Below, one piece after another: positions 1 through 8,145 of a DNA stretch of 64,000 bases (its first letter is position 1; each line of letters begins with the position of its first letter). Under the pieces are notes generated by a model. The model did not search any database. It saw only the letters and a program-made list of their open reading frames with translations, and was not told the DNA's origin. The DNA comes from QZKY01 sp942492925 (lineage in GTDB: Bacteria; Pseudomonadota; Gammaproteobacteria; Burkholderiales; Burkholderiaceae_D). The position numbers were made by a program, and so were the translations under genes. The stretch is taken from assembly GCA_942492925.1 (NCBI GenBank), contig OW818641.1, positions 1,612,001-1,676,000 on the forward strand, given 5' to 3'.

Positions 1-521
1 ACCGCGCCTGCGCCATCACCAAACAGTACGCACGTCCCGCGGTCGTTGAAATCGACAACCCGCGAATAAATTTCGGCAGCAACCACCAGCACGTTCTTGT
101 ACATGCCGGAACGAATGAAAGCATCGGCCATCGACATCGCATACATGAACCCGCTGCATACCGCCTGCACATCGACTGCAGCACAATGCGTCGAAATGCC
201 CAGCTTGGCCTGGATGCGACATGCCGTGCTGGGAAAACCGCCGTAGTGATCGGGCGTCGTTGTCGCGAGCAGAATCAGATCGATGTCGTTGGGACCCAAC
301 TTGGCCATTTCCAGCGCTTTTTTGGCGGCTTCAACTCCCAGATCGCTCGCCAACACACCATCATCCGCATAATGACGCGAGGTAATCCCGCTGCGCGTCG
401 TAATCCACTCATCCGAGGTTTCCACGCCTTTGGCCGCCAATTGCGCGACCAGATCCGCGTTCGAGACTTTGCGAGGTGGCAGGTAACTGCCGGTTCCAGT
501 GATTTTGCTGTAGAGAGTCAT
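1..521 (-). CDS. fabH: 3-oxoacyl-ACP synthase III (FabH), C-terminus cut by window edge
   Basis: Beta-ketoacyl-ACP synthase III condenses acetyl-CoA with malonyl-ACP to start fatty-acid synthesis in the cytoplasm. About 173 N-terminal residues are visible (MTLYSKITGTGSYLPP...), matching the family start. The catalytic cysteine is seen in VQAVCSGFMYA, and the dimer-interface motif FGDGAGAVV lies at the window edge. The ATG overlaps the plsX stop by 4 bp (ATGA), so the two are probably translationally coupled. The missing C-terminal half carries the catalytic His and Asn. The identification is firm; only completeness is unknown. Confidence 0.95.
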   Translation of the reverse strand, partial: MTLYSKITGTGSYLPPRKVSNADLVAQLAAKGVETSDEWITTRSGITSRHYADDGVLASDLGVEAAKKALEMAKLGPNDIDLILLATTTPDHYGGFPSTACRIQAKLGISTHCAAVDVQAVCSGFMYAMSMADAFIRSGMYKNVLVVAAEIYSRVVDFNDRGTCVLFGDGAGA

Positions 522-1597
522 GCTGTCTTCTGTTCAAATGGCGTCGCTTCGCTGTTGGAAACGGGTGATTCTGCCGCAGGCAACAATTCAGCCATGGTAT
601 TGGAAATGCGTAGCAACACGTCATGTTTGACTGCATCGTACGCCCGTTGAATTGCACATTCATAAGCAAAGACATCCGCGCTACCATGGCTTTTGAATAC
701 CAGTCCGCGCAGCCCCAGCAGACTGGCGCCATTGAAGCGGGAAGGATTCATGCGCTTTGAAATCGACTTCAGCGCGCGCATTGCAATCAGTGCCCCCAGC
801 ATATTGAGCAATCCGCTCTTGAATTCGGAAGTCAACACCACACGGAAAAAACGCCCCAGTCCTTCAGCCGTTTTCAACGCCACATTACCAACAAAACCAT
901 CGCAGACGACAATGTCGGTTGTGCCTTCGAAAATATCGTTTCCCTCGACATTGCCATAGTAATTCAGTACGCCCTTCGTATGATCGTCACGCAATAACTC
1001 AGAAGCCTGTTTCACGACTTCATTGCCCTTGATCTCTTCCGTACCGACATTCAGCAACCCCACCGTTGGCTTCGTCCTGCCTTCGACCGAGGAAACCAAC
1101 GCAGACGCCATACGCGCAAACTGACGCAAATGCTCTGGCGCACAATCGACGTTGGCGCCGAGATCAAGCATGTAGGTGGGGCCATTTTTCTGATTCGGCA
1201 GAATGGTGCAGATGGCGGGACGATCAACGCCCGGCAGCGTACGCAGCAGATAACGCGAAATTGCCATCAACGCGCCCGTGTTGCCAGCCGAGAGACAGGA
1301 CTGAACCTGACCGTCCTTGACCAGCCCAATCGCCACCCGCATGGACGAATCGCGCTTGCGTCGCATGGCGACTTCCACCGGATCATCCATCTCGACAACA
1401 TCTTCTGCATGCTTGATTGACAATCGCGGATGGTTGGCGGCATTGAGCTTATTTAACTCGCTGCGAATAGCCTCTTCCCTACCGACGAGAACCAGTTCGG
1501 CATCCGGGTTCGCTTTAACGAAAGAAACACTGGCGGGGACAGTAACCGGAATGCCATGATCCCCTCCCATGCAATCGATGGAAATTCTTATTGTCAT
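518..1597 (-). CDS. plsX: Phosphate acyltransferase PlsX
   Basis: PlsX converts acyl-ACP to acyl-phosphate for phosphatidic-acid synthesis (PlsX/PlsY route). The protein opens with MTIRISIDCMGGDHG, the conserved family N-terminus, and contains SCLSAGNTGALMA, ILDLG-like and GFVGNVALKT motifs typical of PlsX. Length is about 359 residues, normal for the family. An in-frame ATG 27 bp upstream (1624) would add nine residues. I prefer 1597 because homologues begin with the conserved MGGD segment, but an SD-like GGCGG directly abuts the upstream ATG, so the start is not certain. The gene sits between rpmF and fabH, as in other proteobacteria. Confidence 0.95.
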   Translation of the reverse strand: MTIRISIDCMGGDHGIPVTVPASVSFVKANPDAELVLVGREEAIRSELNKLNAANHPRLSIKHAEDVVEMDDPVEVAMRRKRDSSMRVAIGLVKDGQVQSCLSAGNTGALMAISRYLLRTLPGVDRPAICTILPNQKNGPTYMLDLGANVDCAPEHLRQFARMASALVSSVEGRTKPTVGLLNVGTEEIKGNEVVKQASELLRDDHTKGVLNYYGNVEGNDIFEGTTDIVVCDGFVGNVALKTAEGLGRFFRVVLTSEFKSGLLNMLGALIAMRALKSISKRMNPSRFNGASLLGLRGLVFKSHGSADVFAYECAIQRAYDAVKHDVLLRISNTMAELLPAAESPVSNSEATPFEQKTA

Positions 1598-1737
1598 CTT
1601 TTTGTTCAATACCTCACTCAGCATCCGCCTGTTACAGATGCGACCTTAAGTGACGCGATGGAATTGCTTCAAACAAAAAAAATGGCGCCTGAACATCACA
1701 CTCAATGCGCCACGTGTTGCGAATAAATTAACCGAGA

Positions 1738-1920
1738 TTAATCTTCGCTTTTAGTCTTGATAACCTTTTTGCCGCGGTAAAAACCGTTCGGGCTGATGTG
1801 GTGGCGCATATGCGCTTCACCGCTCGTCTGCTCAACAGACAGTTGGGGCGCTACCAAAAAGTCGTGCGAACGGTGCATACCGCGCTTGGACGGGGATTTC
1901 TTATTTTGTTGAACAGCCAT
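1738..1920 (-). CDS. rpmF: 50S ribosomal protein L32
   Basis: A 60-residue basic protein beginning MAVQQNKKSPSKRGMHRSHD, the canonical L32 N-terminus, and ending in a lysine-rich tail. L32 is a structural protein of the large ribosomal subunit. The open frame extends 19 codons upstream, but the ATG at 1920 has a clear AGGAG ribosome-binding site seven bases away and matches family length. This L32 lacks the C-x2-C zinc pair found in some homologues. It lies between yceD and plsX, the standard arrangement that links ribosome and membrane-lipid synthesis. Confidence 0.97.
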   Translation of the reverse strand: MAVQQNKKSPSKRGMHRSHDFLVAPQLSVEQTSGEAHMRHHISPNGFYRGKKVIKTKSED

Positions 1921-2040
1921 GGTGTTACTCCTAATGCAAAAAATATATTCCGAGATTCTAACATATCCGGTCGGCAATTACGGTTGCCAAGCCAGCAATT
2001 CGTTGGTAAGGCCCTACAGCTGCTGCCTTAACCTTCAGGA

Positions 2041-2535
2041 CTAACGCTTCAAGTCCTTCAATATCGCAAACGGCGAAGGTTTATCCGCCTTGAGGTTTTC
2101 CAGTTTGGATGCATCTGGGCAAACGGCATGCCTCGGAGACAAGGGTAATGCCAACAGCGCCTCATCCTCTATCAGATCGAGCAGATTCATTTCTCTGCTT
2201 CCAACAATGACATCCAGCTCGTCATCGTTCAACATTTCCTCGATCTTGTCCGCCTCCGCCTCATCCCTCGCCAGAATGAGCACCGATTCAGACGCGATTA
2301 CCAGGTCGAAAGGACTCAAACAACGTTGACAGACGGGCTGAACGCCTACCTTCACTGACAAGGTCAGCTGCGGGTGCCCAAACTTGCCTACCCCTCCGCT
2401 GAGCGACCAATTCAGCACACCAGCGGCGTTCTTGCTTTCCTTAGAAACCCTTGCCAAATCAGCAACCTTGATTTGGCCTTCCCGATGCTCTTTTTGCCGG
2501 GCAAATTCAAATGCGTCGACGACTATTTCAGTCAC
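2041..2535 (-). CDS. yceD: YceD family protein (DUF177), 23S rRNA accumulation protein
   Basis: A 164-residue acidic protein of the DUF177/YceD family. Homologues upstream of rpmF are implicated in 23S rRNA accumulation and plant plastid ribosome assembly. A C-x2-C pair (VQPVCQRCLSPF, near residue 78) and a later conserved cysteine (HAVCPDASKL) are visible, as in the family. Translation begins at GTG, preceded by a GGAAGG sequence at workable spacing. It is the first gene of the yceD-rpmF-plsX-fabH block and is divergent from maf. The precise biochemical role is not settled. Confidence 0.88.
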   Translation of the reverse strand: MTEIVVDAFEFARQKEHREGQIKVADLARVSKESKNAAGVLNWSLSGGVGKFGHPQLTLSVKVGVQPVCQRCLSPFDLVIASESVLILARDEAEADKIEEMLNDDELDVIVGSREMNLLDLIEDEALLALPLSPRHAVCPDASKLENLKADKPSPFAILKDLKR

Positions 2536-2674
2536 AAGCTATAACCTTCCCAGGAAACCAGCGATTTTAGCAAAAACCCCTTTATTCGTCAAAGAGATAA
2601 GGTAAATGGAAAAGGGCATGCTGCCAATCGTCACGATTAGCATTTTTCCGGACGTTTCCGATATCATTCCACGC

Positions 2675-3289
2675 ATGGCAACATTTCACCAAAAAATACC
2701 GCTCATTCTCGGCTCCAGCTCGGTTTACCGCAAGGAATTGCTTTCCCGCCTCGGCATTCCGTTTGACGTCGTGGTGCCGAATATCGACGAATCCCCTCTA
2801 CCGAACGAAACGCCCGATGCCACGGCGCTGCGCCTGGCGCAAGCCAAAGCCGAAGCTATCGCGACCCAATTTCCCGGTGCGCTCGTGATCGGTTCCGATC
2901 AGGTCGCCACACTCGACGGCGAACAAATTGGCAAACCCGGCACGCATGAGAACGCGCTCAAACAACTGCAAAAAATGCGCGGACGGCGCGTGACTTTTCA
3001 TACGGCACTGTGCCTGGTTGATGGCCGCAAACATGCCCAGCATCCTGTACAGCTTCAAAACGTGCAGACTTTCGTCACGTTCCGCGATCTGCCCGATACG
3101 GAACTGGAAGCGTATCTGCGCATCGAACAGCCCTACGACTGCGCGGGCAGTGCGCGCAATGAAGCCCTGGGCATTGCGATCCTCGAAAAAATTGAAAGCG
3201 ACGACCCCACCGCCCTCACCGGCTTGCCGCTCATGGCGCTCACCACGATGCTGCGCCAGGCTGGCGTGCCGTTTTTTTCCAAACACTGA
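2675..3289 (+). CDS. Maf family nucleotide pyrophosphatase (YceF type)
   Basis: A 204-residue Maf protein. The N-terminal LILGSSSVYRKELLSRLG nucleotide-binding segment, the IDESP motif and GSDQVATLDG define the fold. Family members hydrolyse modified or non-canonical nucleoside triphosphates; the YceF subgroup acts on m7GTP. The open frame starts at 2606, but homologues start just before the SSS motif, so ATG 2675 is preferred. The stop is followed after one base by the next ATG, which indicates an operon with the methyltransferase. Substrate is inferred from family and from proximity to the yceD/rpmF block, where yceF usually sits. Confidence 0.92.
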   Translation: MATFHQKIPLILGSSSVYRKELLSRLGIPFDVVVPNIDESPLPNETPDATALRLAQAKAEAIATQFPGALVIGSDQVATLDGEQIGKPGTHENALKQLQKMRGRRVTFHTALCLVDGRKHAQHPVQLQNVQTFVTFRDLPDTELEAYLRIEQPYDCAGSARNEALGIAILEKIESDDPTALTGLPLMALTTMLRQAGVPFFSKH

Positions 3290-3290
3290 C

Positions 3291-4040
3291 ATGGCCGGCA
3301 CACTCTATCTCGTCCCGAACACCCTCGGCCATGCGCAACCCGACCCTGCACAACCGCTCTCGCACATCATCCCCGACGACGTGCAAGCGATTGCCGCGAA
3401 GCTCGGCTACTTCATTGCGGAAAATGCGAAGACCACGCGTGCGTTCCTGAAACTCGTCTCCGCCGCGCATCCGCTCGCCAAGCCGATGCAGGAAATCGCC
3501 ATTGCCGAACTCAACGTCAATACCAAAGCCGACGCACTCCCCGCGCTGCTGCAACCGATTCTCGACGGACAGGATGGCGGACTGATTTCAGAAGCGGGCG
3601 TTCCCGCCGTTGCCGACCCCGGCGCCAATCTTGTGCGACTCGCACATCAGCTTGGCATTCCGGTCAAACCGCTGGTCGGCCCTTCGTCATTGTTGTTGGC
3701 GGTAATGGCCAGCGGCTTGCACGGCCAAAGCTTCGCGTTCAACGGTTATTTGCCAACCGATGCCGCCGAGCGAACGAAACGCATCAAAGCCCTGGAAGAC
3801 CGCTCGAAAACAGACGGTCAAACGCAAATCTTTATTGAAACGCCGTATCGCAATGGTGCCTTGCTCGATGCCCTCGCCGCGACCTGCAAAAGCGACACAC
3901 TCATCTGCATCGCCACCGATCTCACGGGGTCAGACGAACGCGTCACCACGCAAACCGCCGCGCAATGGAAAAAACAACTCGCGGAAAAGAAAACGCCGGA
4001 TGTGCATCGCAAGCCAACGGTGTTTTTGTTGTTGGCTTAA
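3291..4040 (+). CDS. RsmI-like SAM-dependent methyltransferase (tetrapyrrole methylase fold)
   Basis: A 249-residue protein starting MAGTLYLVPNTLGHAQPD, with the GTLYLVPxxLG opening of the tetrapyrrole methylase superfamily and a later ISEAGVPAVADPGANLVRLA segment, which matches the SDAGTPxISDPG SAM-binding loop of RsmI. It is shorter than true RsmI (about 280 residues) and its first motif differs, so it looks like the RsmI paralogue often found next to maf in Betaproteobacteria. The substrate is unknown (rRNA ribose is the nearest precedent). The ATG lies one base after the maf stop. An in-frame open stretch upstream runs through maf in another frame and is not used. Confidence 0.85.
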   Translation: MAGTLYLVPNTLGHAQPDPAQPLSHIIPDDVQAIAAKLGYFIAENAKTTRAFLKLVSAAHPLAKPMQEIAIAELNVNTKADALPALLQPILDGQDGGLISEAGVPAVADPGANLVRLAHQLGIPVKPLVGPSSLLLAVMASGLHGQSFAFNGYLPTDAAERTKRIKALEDRSKTDGQTQIFIETPYRNGALLDALAATCKSDTLICIATDLTGSDERVTTQTAAQWKKQLAEKKTPDVHRKPTVFLLLA

Positions 4041-4121
4041 TTCAGGGCTCGGAACCTTACGCTAAACCTGCAAGAAAAACGGTGGCTTGAACAAGCTCGC
4101 GACAGAAAATGCTTCAGACCA

Positions 4122-4424
4122 TTATGTCTGGACGAGTATCCAATTCCGCTCAAAAATGTCGGGCCCGCAAAGGGACATTTCCCCATTGGCGCGGGTAATG
4201 ATGTAGTCACCAGCCGTGACGGGCATCAATCCTTCCGGAGTTTCAACGGCGTAGACCAGCGTGACCAAAGGGCCGCCAATACTGGCCTCCCAAGCTTCGT
4301 AGATAATTGAATCTTGCCCGACTGTGCCTTCAGGTGTTATCAGCAATTTGATGACTTCCGGGTGATCGCCTTCCTTGAACCATTGGACTGCGTCGACGAC
4401 TTCAGATGCGTTTTTATATTTCAT
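4122..4424 (-). CDS. Small hypothetical protein resembling phage-associated family
   Basis: A 100-residue acidic protein. The pattern of an N-terminal AVQWFKEGDHP and a C-terminal GDYIITRANGE...GPDIFERNW resembles small proteins common in phages and prophages that share the layout VGDWIVxGxKGExYPCKPDIFExTYE. Function is not known. A GGAG sequence precedes the ATG. It stands alone on the minus strand, convergent with the RsmI-like gene. No other phage genes are nearby, so it may be a remnant or a domesticated cargo gene. Confidence 0.6.
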   Translation of the reverse strand: MKYKNASEVVDAVQWFKEGDHPEVIKLLITPEGTVGQDSIIYEAWEASIGGPLVTLVYAVETPEGLMPVTAGDYIITRANGEMSLCGPDIFERNWILVQT

Positions 4425-4554
4425 TGGCTTTTCTCGTTGCTCCTAATTCACAATAGGATTTTATATGATGTGGGATGGTAATCAGAAACCAAATTGGTAA
4501 TTGAAAGCCAGTGTAGAATCTACAGCATCACGCCAACCACTGAAAGGTTTGACC

Positions 4555-4842
4555 ATGTCCTACACGCCTGAACTGCTGGATGAACTGAATATATTGATTC
4601 GCTTCGACTTGGTGACCAATCAACAAGGCCTCAAAGTTCACACCAACATAGCCGATGCCAAGGTGATTTCCGCCACCCGGCGTCTGTACGACAAAGGACT
4701 GGTTACGCAACCAGATGGGGGCTATCTGACCAGTCTGGGGCGCAATGCTGCAATCAACGCGCAAGCTGCGTTGACCCTGCTGACCGAGGGCAGCGCAAAT
4801 CTTTCTGCTACGCCTAAAGATGAAGTTGTTATTTCTGCCTGA
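4555..4842 (+). CDS. TIGR02647 family small DNA-binding-like protein
   Basis: A 95-residue protein starting MSYTPELLDELNILIRFDL and containing GLKVHTNIADAKVISATRRL and KGLVTQPDGGYLTSLG. This matches the small family TIGR02647 described mainly from Pseudomonas and Betaproteobacteria, whose architecture suggests a winged helix (inference). The C-terminal 20 residues extend beyond the family core. The start at 4555 has an AAAGG ribosome-binding site; the frame is open for 18 codons upstream. No target is known. Confidence 0.75.
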   Translation: MSYTPELLDELNILIRFDLVTNQQGLKVHTNIADAKVISATRRLYDKGLVTQPDGGYLTSLGRNAAINAQAALTLLTEGSANLSATPKDEVVISA

Positions 4843-4956
4843 TCAAAAATTGCCCGGACGGACAAGCAGTTGTTGTGTTTAATATTGGATTGGTTCTGCT
4901 GGGTTCGACATCGCGCACCAAAGCAAACGAAGCCATACAGTAATTTGTGGGATGAG

Positions 4957-4992
4957 AAAAGAAAAGGGGCTGCACTTTCATGCAGCCCCTTC
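4957..4992 (-). terminator. Rho-independent terminator after tRNA-Asn
   Basis: On the minus strand an AAGGGGCTGCA / TGCAGCCCCTT stem closes a short loop and is followed by TTCTTTTC. It lies directly downstream of the tRNA-Asn 3' end and most likely ends that transcript. Confidence 0.85.
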
Positions 4993-5000
4993 ATATTGGG

Positions 5001-5076
5001 TGGCTCCCCGACCTGGGCTCGAACCAGGGACCTGCGGATTAACAGTCCGTCGCTCTACCAACTGAGCTATCAGGGA
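5001..5076 (-). tRNA. tRNA-Asn (anticodon GTT)
   Basis: A 76-nt cloverleaf on the minus strand. The acceptor stem pairs TCCCTGA with the matching 3' strand; the D-arm AGCTCAGTTGGTAGAGC is standard; the anticodon loop is CTGTTAA with anticodon GTT; the T-arm contains GGTTCGAGC. The CCA end is encoded. It has its own consensus promoter upstream and a hairpin terminator downstream, so it is a single-gene transcript. Confidence 0.97.
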
Positions 5077-5087
5077 ACAGAAGCGGG

Positions 5088-5116
5088 ATTATATGTGCGC
5101 CCAAGCGAGTTGTCAA
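5088..5116 (-). promoter_or_regulatory. Sigma-70 promoter of tRNA-Asn
   Basis: On the minus strand a perfect -35 TTGACA (5116-5111) and a perfect -10 TATAAT (5093-5088) are separated by exactly 17 bases. Initiation would fall a few bases before the mature tRNA 5' end. It is the strongest consensus promoter seen in the window. Confidence 0.92.
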
Positions 5117-5227
5117 ACGACTCGCGCGTTTTTGCCATACGTTTTCAGCAAGTAGTGCTCGCCCTTCGATTTTTGAATCCCAAAATACCAAACGGAACGG
5201 CGCTGAGTGATGAGGTAATGGCCAACC

Positions 5228-6352
5228 TCAACCGACCTTCGACTTCTTCGGCTGTCCGCTGGTAAACCCGTCAAAGATATATTGCATCATGCGCCGCCAA
5301 TCCCCTTTCCGTTTTTCGGTGACAGCACCCAACACCCACACCGTCGCCAGGGATCCAAAAATCACGATTGCGTTTTGCAGCGCCTCTTGTTCGACATTGA
5401 TAGAAATCGCCGTAAAAAACTGAAGCAACGGATAATGCATGAGATACAGCACAAAGGTATAACCAGCCAGGTAACGAATGGGTTTCTCGCCTGCACTCAG
5501 AACCTTGGCAAAGCGCGGCGCAATGACAGCGGCACCAGTGAAGTGCATCGCCACCAGCACGCCGATGATGTAGCTGCTGATGAACTCCTGCGACCATAGC
5601 AACTTCTGCTGCATCAACTCAACGCCGAGCGAATTGATCATGTAGTCGTAAATCGTATCGGGATAGCCATTCAGACGATAGAACACATACAAGACGCCCG
5701 ACCCGATGAACAAGACCCATCCCAGCGGCTCAGAAACCATTTGCCTTTTGACGACGTGATACACCTGCACGCCAAGCAACCACACCGGCAACAGTAACAA
5801 AATTTTGGGGCCGATGAGCATGCACAAGGCGCCTACAACCGCGAACTTCAATGGCCGCCTTTTCAAAAACCAGGCTGCCGCAAAAATCACGTAATACCAG
5901 AACTCATAGCCGAGCGACCAAAACGGCCCGTTCGTAAACGGTCGGGTCGAAGTAAACCACAATTCGTTGATGAACGTCATATTGGCGAAAATGCGCCAGA
6001 GTGGTTTGCTGTTCTGATACCACCACCCGTCATAGACATCAAACGCAATGCGCGAGCCGATACGATCCAGAAGAAACGTGATCAACAGCGCCGGAATCAC
6101 AACGGAATACAGACGCGCAAAGCGACTAACGAAATATTCCTTCGGCGTTTTTTCCTTTTGGTCGACAACATAGGCAATGACAAAGCCGGACAAGACGAAA
6201 AACACCATAACCGCGTCGTTTCCCAAATCTTTCAAGCGCCAGACGATAGGTAAATCAGTTGTGAAGCGATCGTAGTTGGCGTGAACGAAAAAGACAACGA
6301 GTGCGGCGAGAAATCGCACGAGATCGAGATAAATCGAAATATAACGGTTCAT
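5228..6352 (-). CDS. Acyltransferase 3 family integral membrane protein (OafA/YrhL-like)
   Basis: About 374 residues with around ten hydrophobic segments. The N-terminus MNRYISIYLDLVRFLAALVVFFVHANY carries the acyltransferase-3 signature (R-x10-H) and the later MVFFVLSGFVIAYV segment is also typical. Members transfer acetyl or other acyl groups to polysaccharides, lipid A or glycans at the inner membrane; the acceptor here cannot be deduced, as no glycan-synthesis genes are adjacent. An alternative TTG start lies 33 bp upstream (6385). Apparently monocistronic. Confidence 0.88.
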   Translation of the reverse strand: MNRYISIYLDLVRFLAALVVFFVHANYDRFTTDLPIVWRLKDLGNDAVMVFFVLSGFVIAYVVDQKEKTPKEYFVSRFARLYSVVIPALLITFLLDRIGSRIAFDVYDGWWYQNSKPLWRIFANMTFINELWFTSTRPFTNGPFWSLGYEFWYYVIFAAAWFLKRRPLKFAVVGALCMLIGPKILLLLPVWLLGVQVYHVVKRQMVSEPLGWVLFIGSGVLYVFYRLNGYPDTIYDYMINSLGVELMQQKLLWSQEFISSYIIGVLVAMHFTGAAVIAPRFAKVLSAGEKPIRYLAGYTFVLYLMHYPLLQFFTAISINVEQEALQNAIVIFGSLATVWVLGAVTEKRKGDWRRMMQYIFDGFTSGQPKKSKVG

Positions 6353-6560
6353 GGTATTAATGAATGGAAAATGCGCTCGGTTCAAACATGAACGAGCGCG
6401 TCTTCGTCTATGAAAACTGGCGCATCTTAAACCTGTGCCAGGTTGGAGAACCGCCGGGGTTGTAACAATCTGTAAGGGTCAGTATAGAGAAAATAAGAAA
6501 TCCGAGATATTGCCGTCTTCAGACTGCAAACCACCGGAATTCCACTCTATAGACAGTAAT

Positions 6561-7370
6561 TTATTTTGCCAGAAAGGTTTCAGGCTCTTTGCGCTCGCTG
6601 AACTTGCTAACCAGCATGCCGCGTAGTTTGTCGATGCGCTCGTCCTTCAAGGCCCTGGCACTCAGCACACAAGCCTTGACGCAAGCACAACATAGAATAC
6701 ATTGGCTTGCATCCGTTGCCATCGCACCGTTACGCAGTGAAATGGCCCCGGTGGGGCAAACCATCATGCACACCCCGCAATTCGTGCACCGCGCATTGTC
6801 GATAACCGGCGCAATATTCCCCAGCTTCTTGTGCTCCTGGTAGGGCATATTGCCCGGGACCTGCAAGGAAGCGATGTCACTCAGCGCAGCAACCTCATTC
6901 ATCATCGTGCGTATGGCGCCACCAAAATCCCTGGCTTTATCGAGGTCGCTTGCGTCCGGGCGACTCAAGGCAATCCGCGCCACATCGTTCGCGAAAGAAT
7001 GCTCGCCAATAAAAGCCCCCCCAGCAATGGGCACAAAGCCGCATTCGCTCGCCAGATCGCGCAATTCGATCAAGGCATCGTCATACGCGCGATTGCCATA
7101 CAAGACCACCACAACAGCAGGCGTGCCATTGCCTTGGACGCGACGCAACCTAGCCACCGCTTCTTCTGGCAAACGGCCCGCATAAACCGGCATGGCGATA
7201 ATGGCCAGATGTTCCGTCACCGGCGGAAAACTTCGGGATCGCGCCTGGGGTACCGTCAAATTCATGTGCGTCACTTTCGTCGCCCCAAAGCCTTTGGCAA
7301 TGCCAACTGCGATCTTCACGGAAGTCTCCGTTGGCGAAAAATAAATCAGCTTGATTGCATCAACTTGCAT
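6561..7370 (-). CDS. EFR1 family protein: flavodoxin-like domain plus two 4Fe-4S clusters
   Basis: A 269-residue redox protein. The N-terminal half has a flavodoxin-like start (LIYFSPTETSVKIAVGIA) with an FMN phosphate-loop-like SPTET. The C-terminus has two C-x2-C-x2-C-x3-C motifs (residues about 195-205 and 224-234), expected to bind two 4Fe-4S clusters. This layout is that of EFR1 ferrodoxins, more usual in anaerobes; partners are unknown. The gene overlaps the upstream DUF2238 gene by 11 bp, and its ribosome-binding site AGGAAGG lies inside that gene, so the pair is translationally coupled. The second cluster motif is CILCCACVKAC, with an extra cysteine. Confidence 0.85.
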   Translation of the reverse strand: MQVDAIKLIYFSPTETSVKIAVGIAKGFGATKVTHMNLTVPQARSRSFPPVTEHLAIIAMPVYAGRLPEEAVARLRRVQGNGTPAVVVVLYGNRAYDDALIELRDLASECGFVPIAGGAFIGEHSFANDVARIALSRPDASDLDKARDFGGAIRTMMNEVAALSDIASLQVPGNMPYQEHKKLGNIAPVIDNARCTNCGVCMMVCPTGAISLRNGAMATDASQCILCCACVKACVLSARALKDERIDKLRGMLVSKFSERKEPETFLAK

Positions 7371-7998
7371 CCGTTTTTTCCTTCCTCTTCAACATTTGAC
7401 GATCATGTATTTCTGACAATAAGAGCAGCGCAACCATAGCGCCCAGCATGGCGCACAACATGTCCGATTGCGTATCCCAAGGGTCCCCCTGCATCCCCAG
7501 AAATTCGTCCGCTCCCTGCCCCAACCATAAGGCGGCCCACCATTCAATCAATTCGTAAACGGCACTGACGGCCAATGCCACGCAAATCGATAGAAACGCG
7601 GTCATTCGACGGCTTTTCAAGTAAGCCTTGCGCAACAAAATTTCGCGCGTCACCATTGCTGGTACAAATCCTTGCATGAAATGTCCCAGCTTGTCGTAAG
7701 GATTGCGCGAAAGGTGAAACATCTCCTGCACCCAAAATCCGGCAGGCACGTGTGCGTAACTGTAGGCTGCGCCGACGATTAGCACCAGCGCATGAAAAAT
7801 GATCAGAACATACAACAAATCGGTCAGTGGGAAACGCTTGTATGTCCCAAACAAAATCGGCGCGGCAATCATAATCGGGGCGATTTCCAGAAACCAGGTC
7901 AACCGATCATAGGGCGCGATACCCGAGACGATGAGTGCCACGGCAACCAGCGCGGTTCCAGCAATCAAGTAGGGCGTTCGAGATGTTCCGTGAGTCAT
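7360..7998 (-). CDS. DUF2238 (YjdF-like) inner-membrane protein
   Basis: A 212-residue polytopic membrane protein with about six hydrophobic helices. The central MFHLSRNPYDKLGHFMQGFVPA and YELIEWW motifs and the GDPWDTQSDM loop near the C-terminus are characteristic of the DUF2238/YjdF family. No biochemical function is established. It is the first gene of a two-gene unit with the EFR1 protein, with an 11 bp overlap. That coupling hints at a membrane redox role (inference). Confidence 0.85.
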   Translation of the reverse strand: MTHGTSRTPYLIAGTALVAVALIVSGIAPYDRLTWFLEIAPIMIAAPILFGTYKRFPLTDLLYVLIIFHALVLIVGAAYSYAHVPAGFWVQEMFHLSRNPYDKLGHFMQGFVPAMVTREILLRKAYLKSRRMTAFLSICVALAVSAVYELIEWWAALWLGQGADEFLGMQGDPWDTQSDMLCAMLGAMVALLLLSEIHDRQMLKRKEKTDAS

Positions 7999-8101
7999 GG
8001 CAGGATCGATATTCGGCGACAGAAAGTATATCGCATAGCCTCCGCTTTGTTCAGCCTAGCGGTTCGCTGCAACCCGCTGGCCGTCTTCGATACCAGTCGG
8101 G

Positions 8102-8107
8102 TATAAT
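8102..8107 (+). promoter_or_regulatory. Probable -10 element upstream of prfB
   Basis: A perfect TATAAT followed by GCG lies 39 bp before the prfB ATG. No good -35 hexamer is visible at 16-18 bp spacing, so this is a tentative promoter call. Confidence 0.45.
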
Positions 8108-8145
8108 GCGAGGTTTATCGATATAGCCCTTACAAAGTATTGAAC

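Noticed and set aside
3018..3290. Upstream extension of the RsmI-like gene inside maf
   Set aside because: Out-of-frame reading of maf; the conserved methyltransferase start follows ATG 3291.
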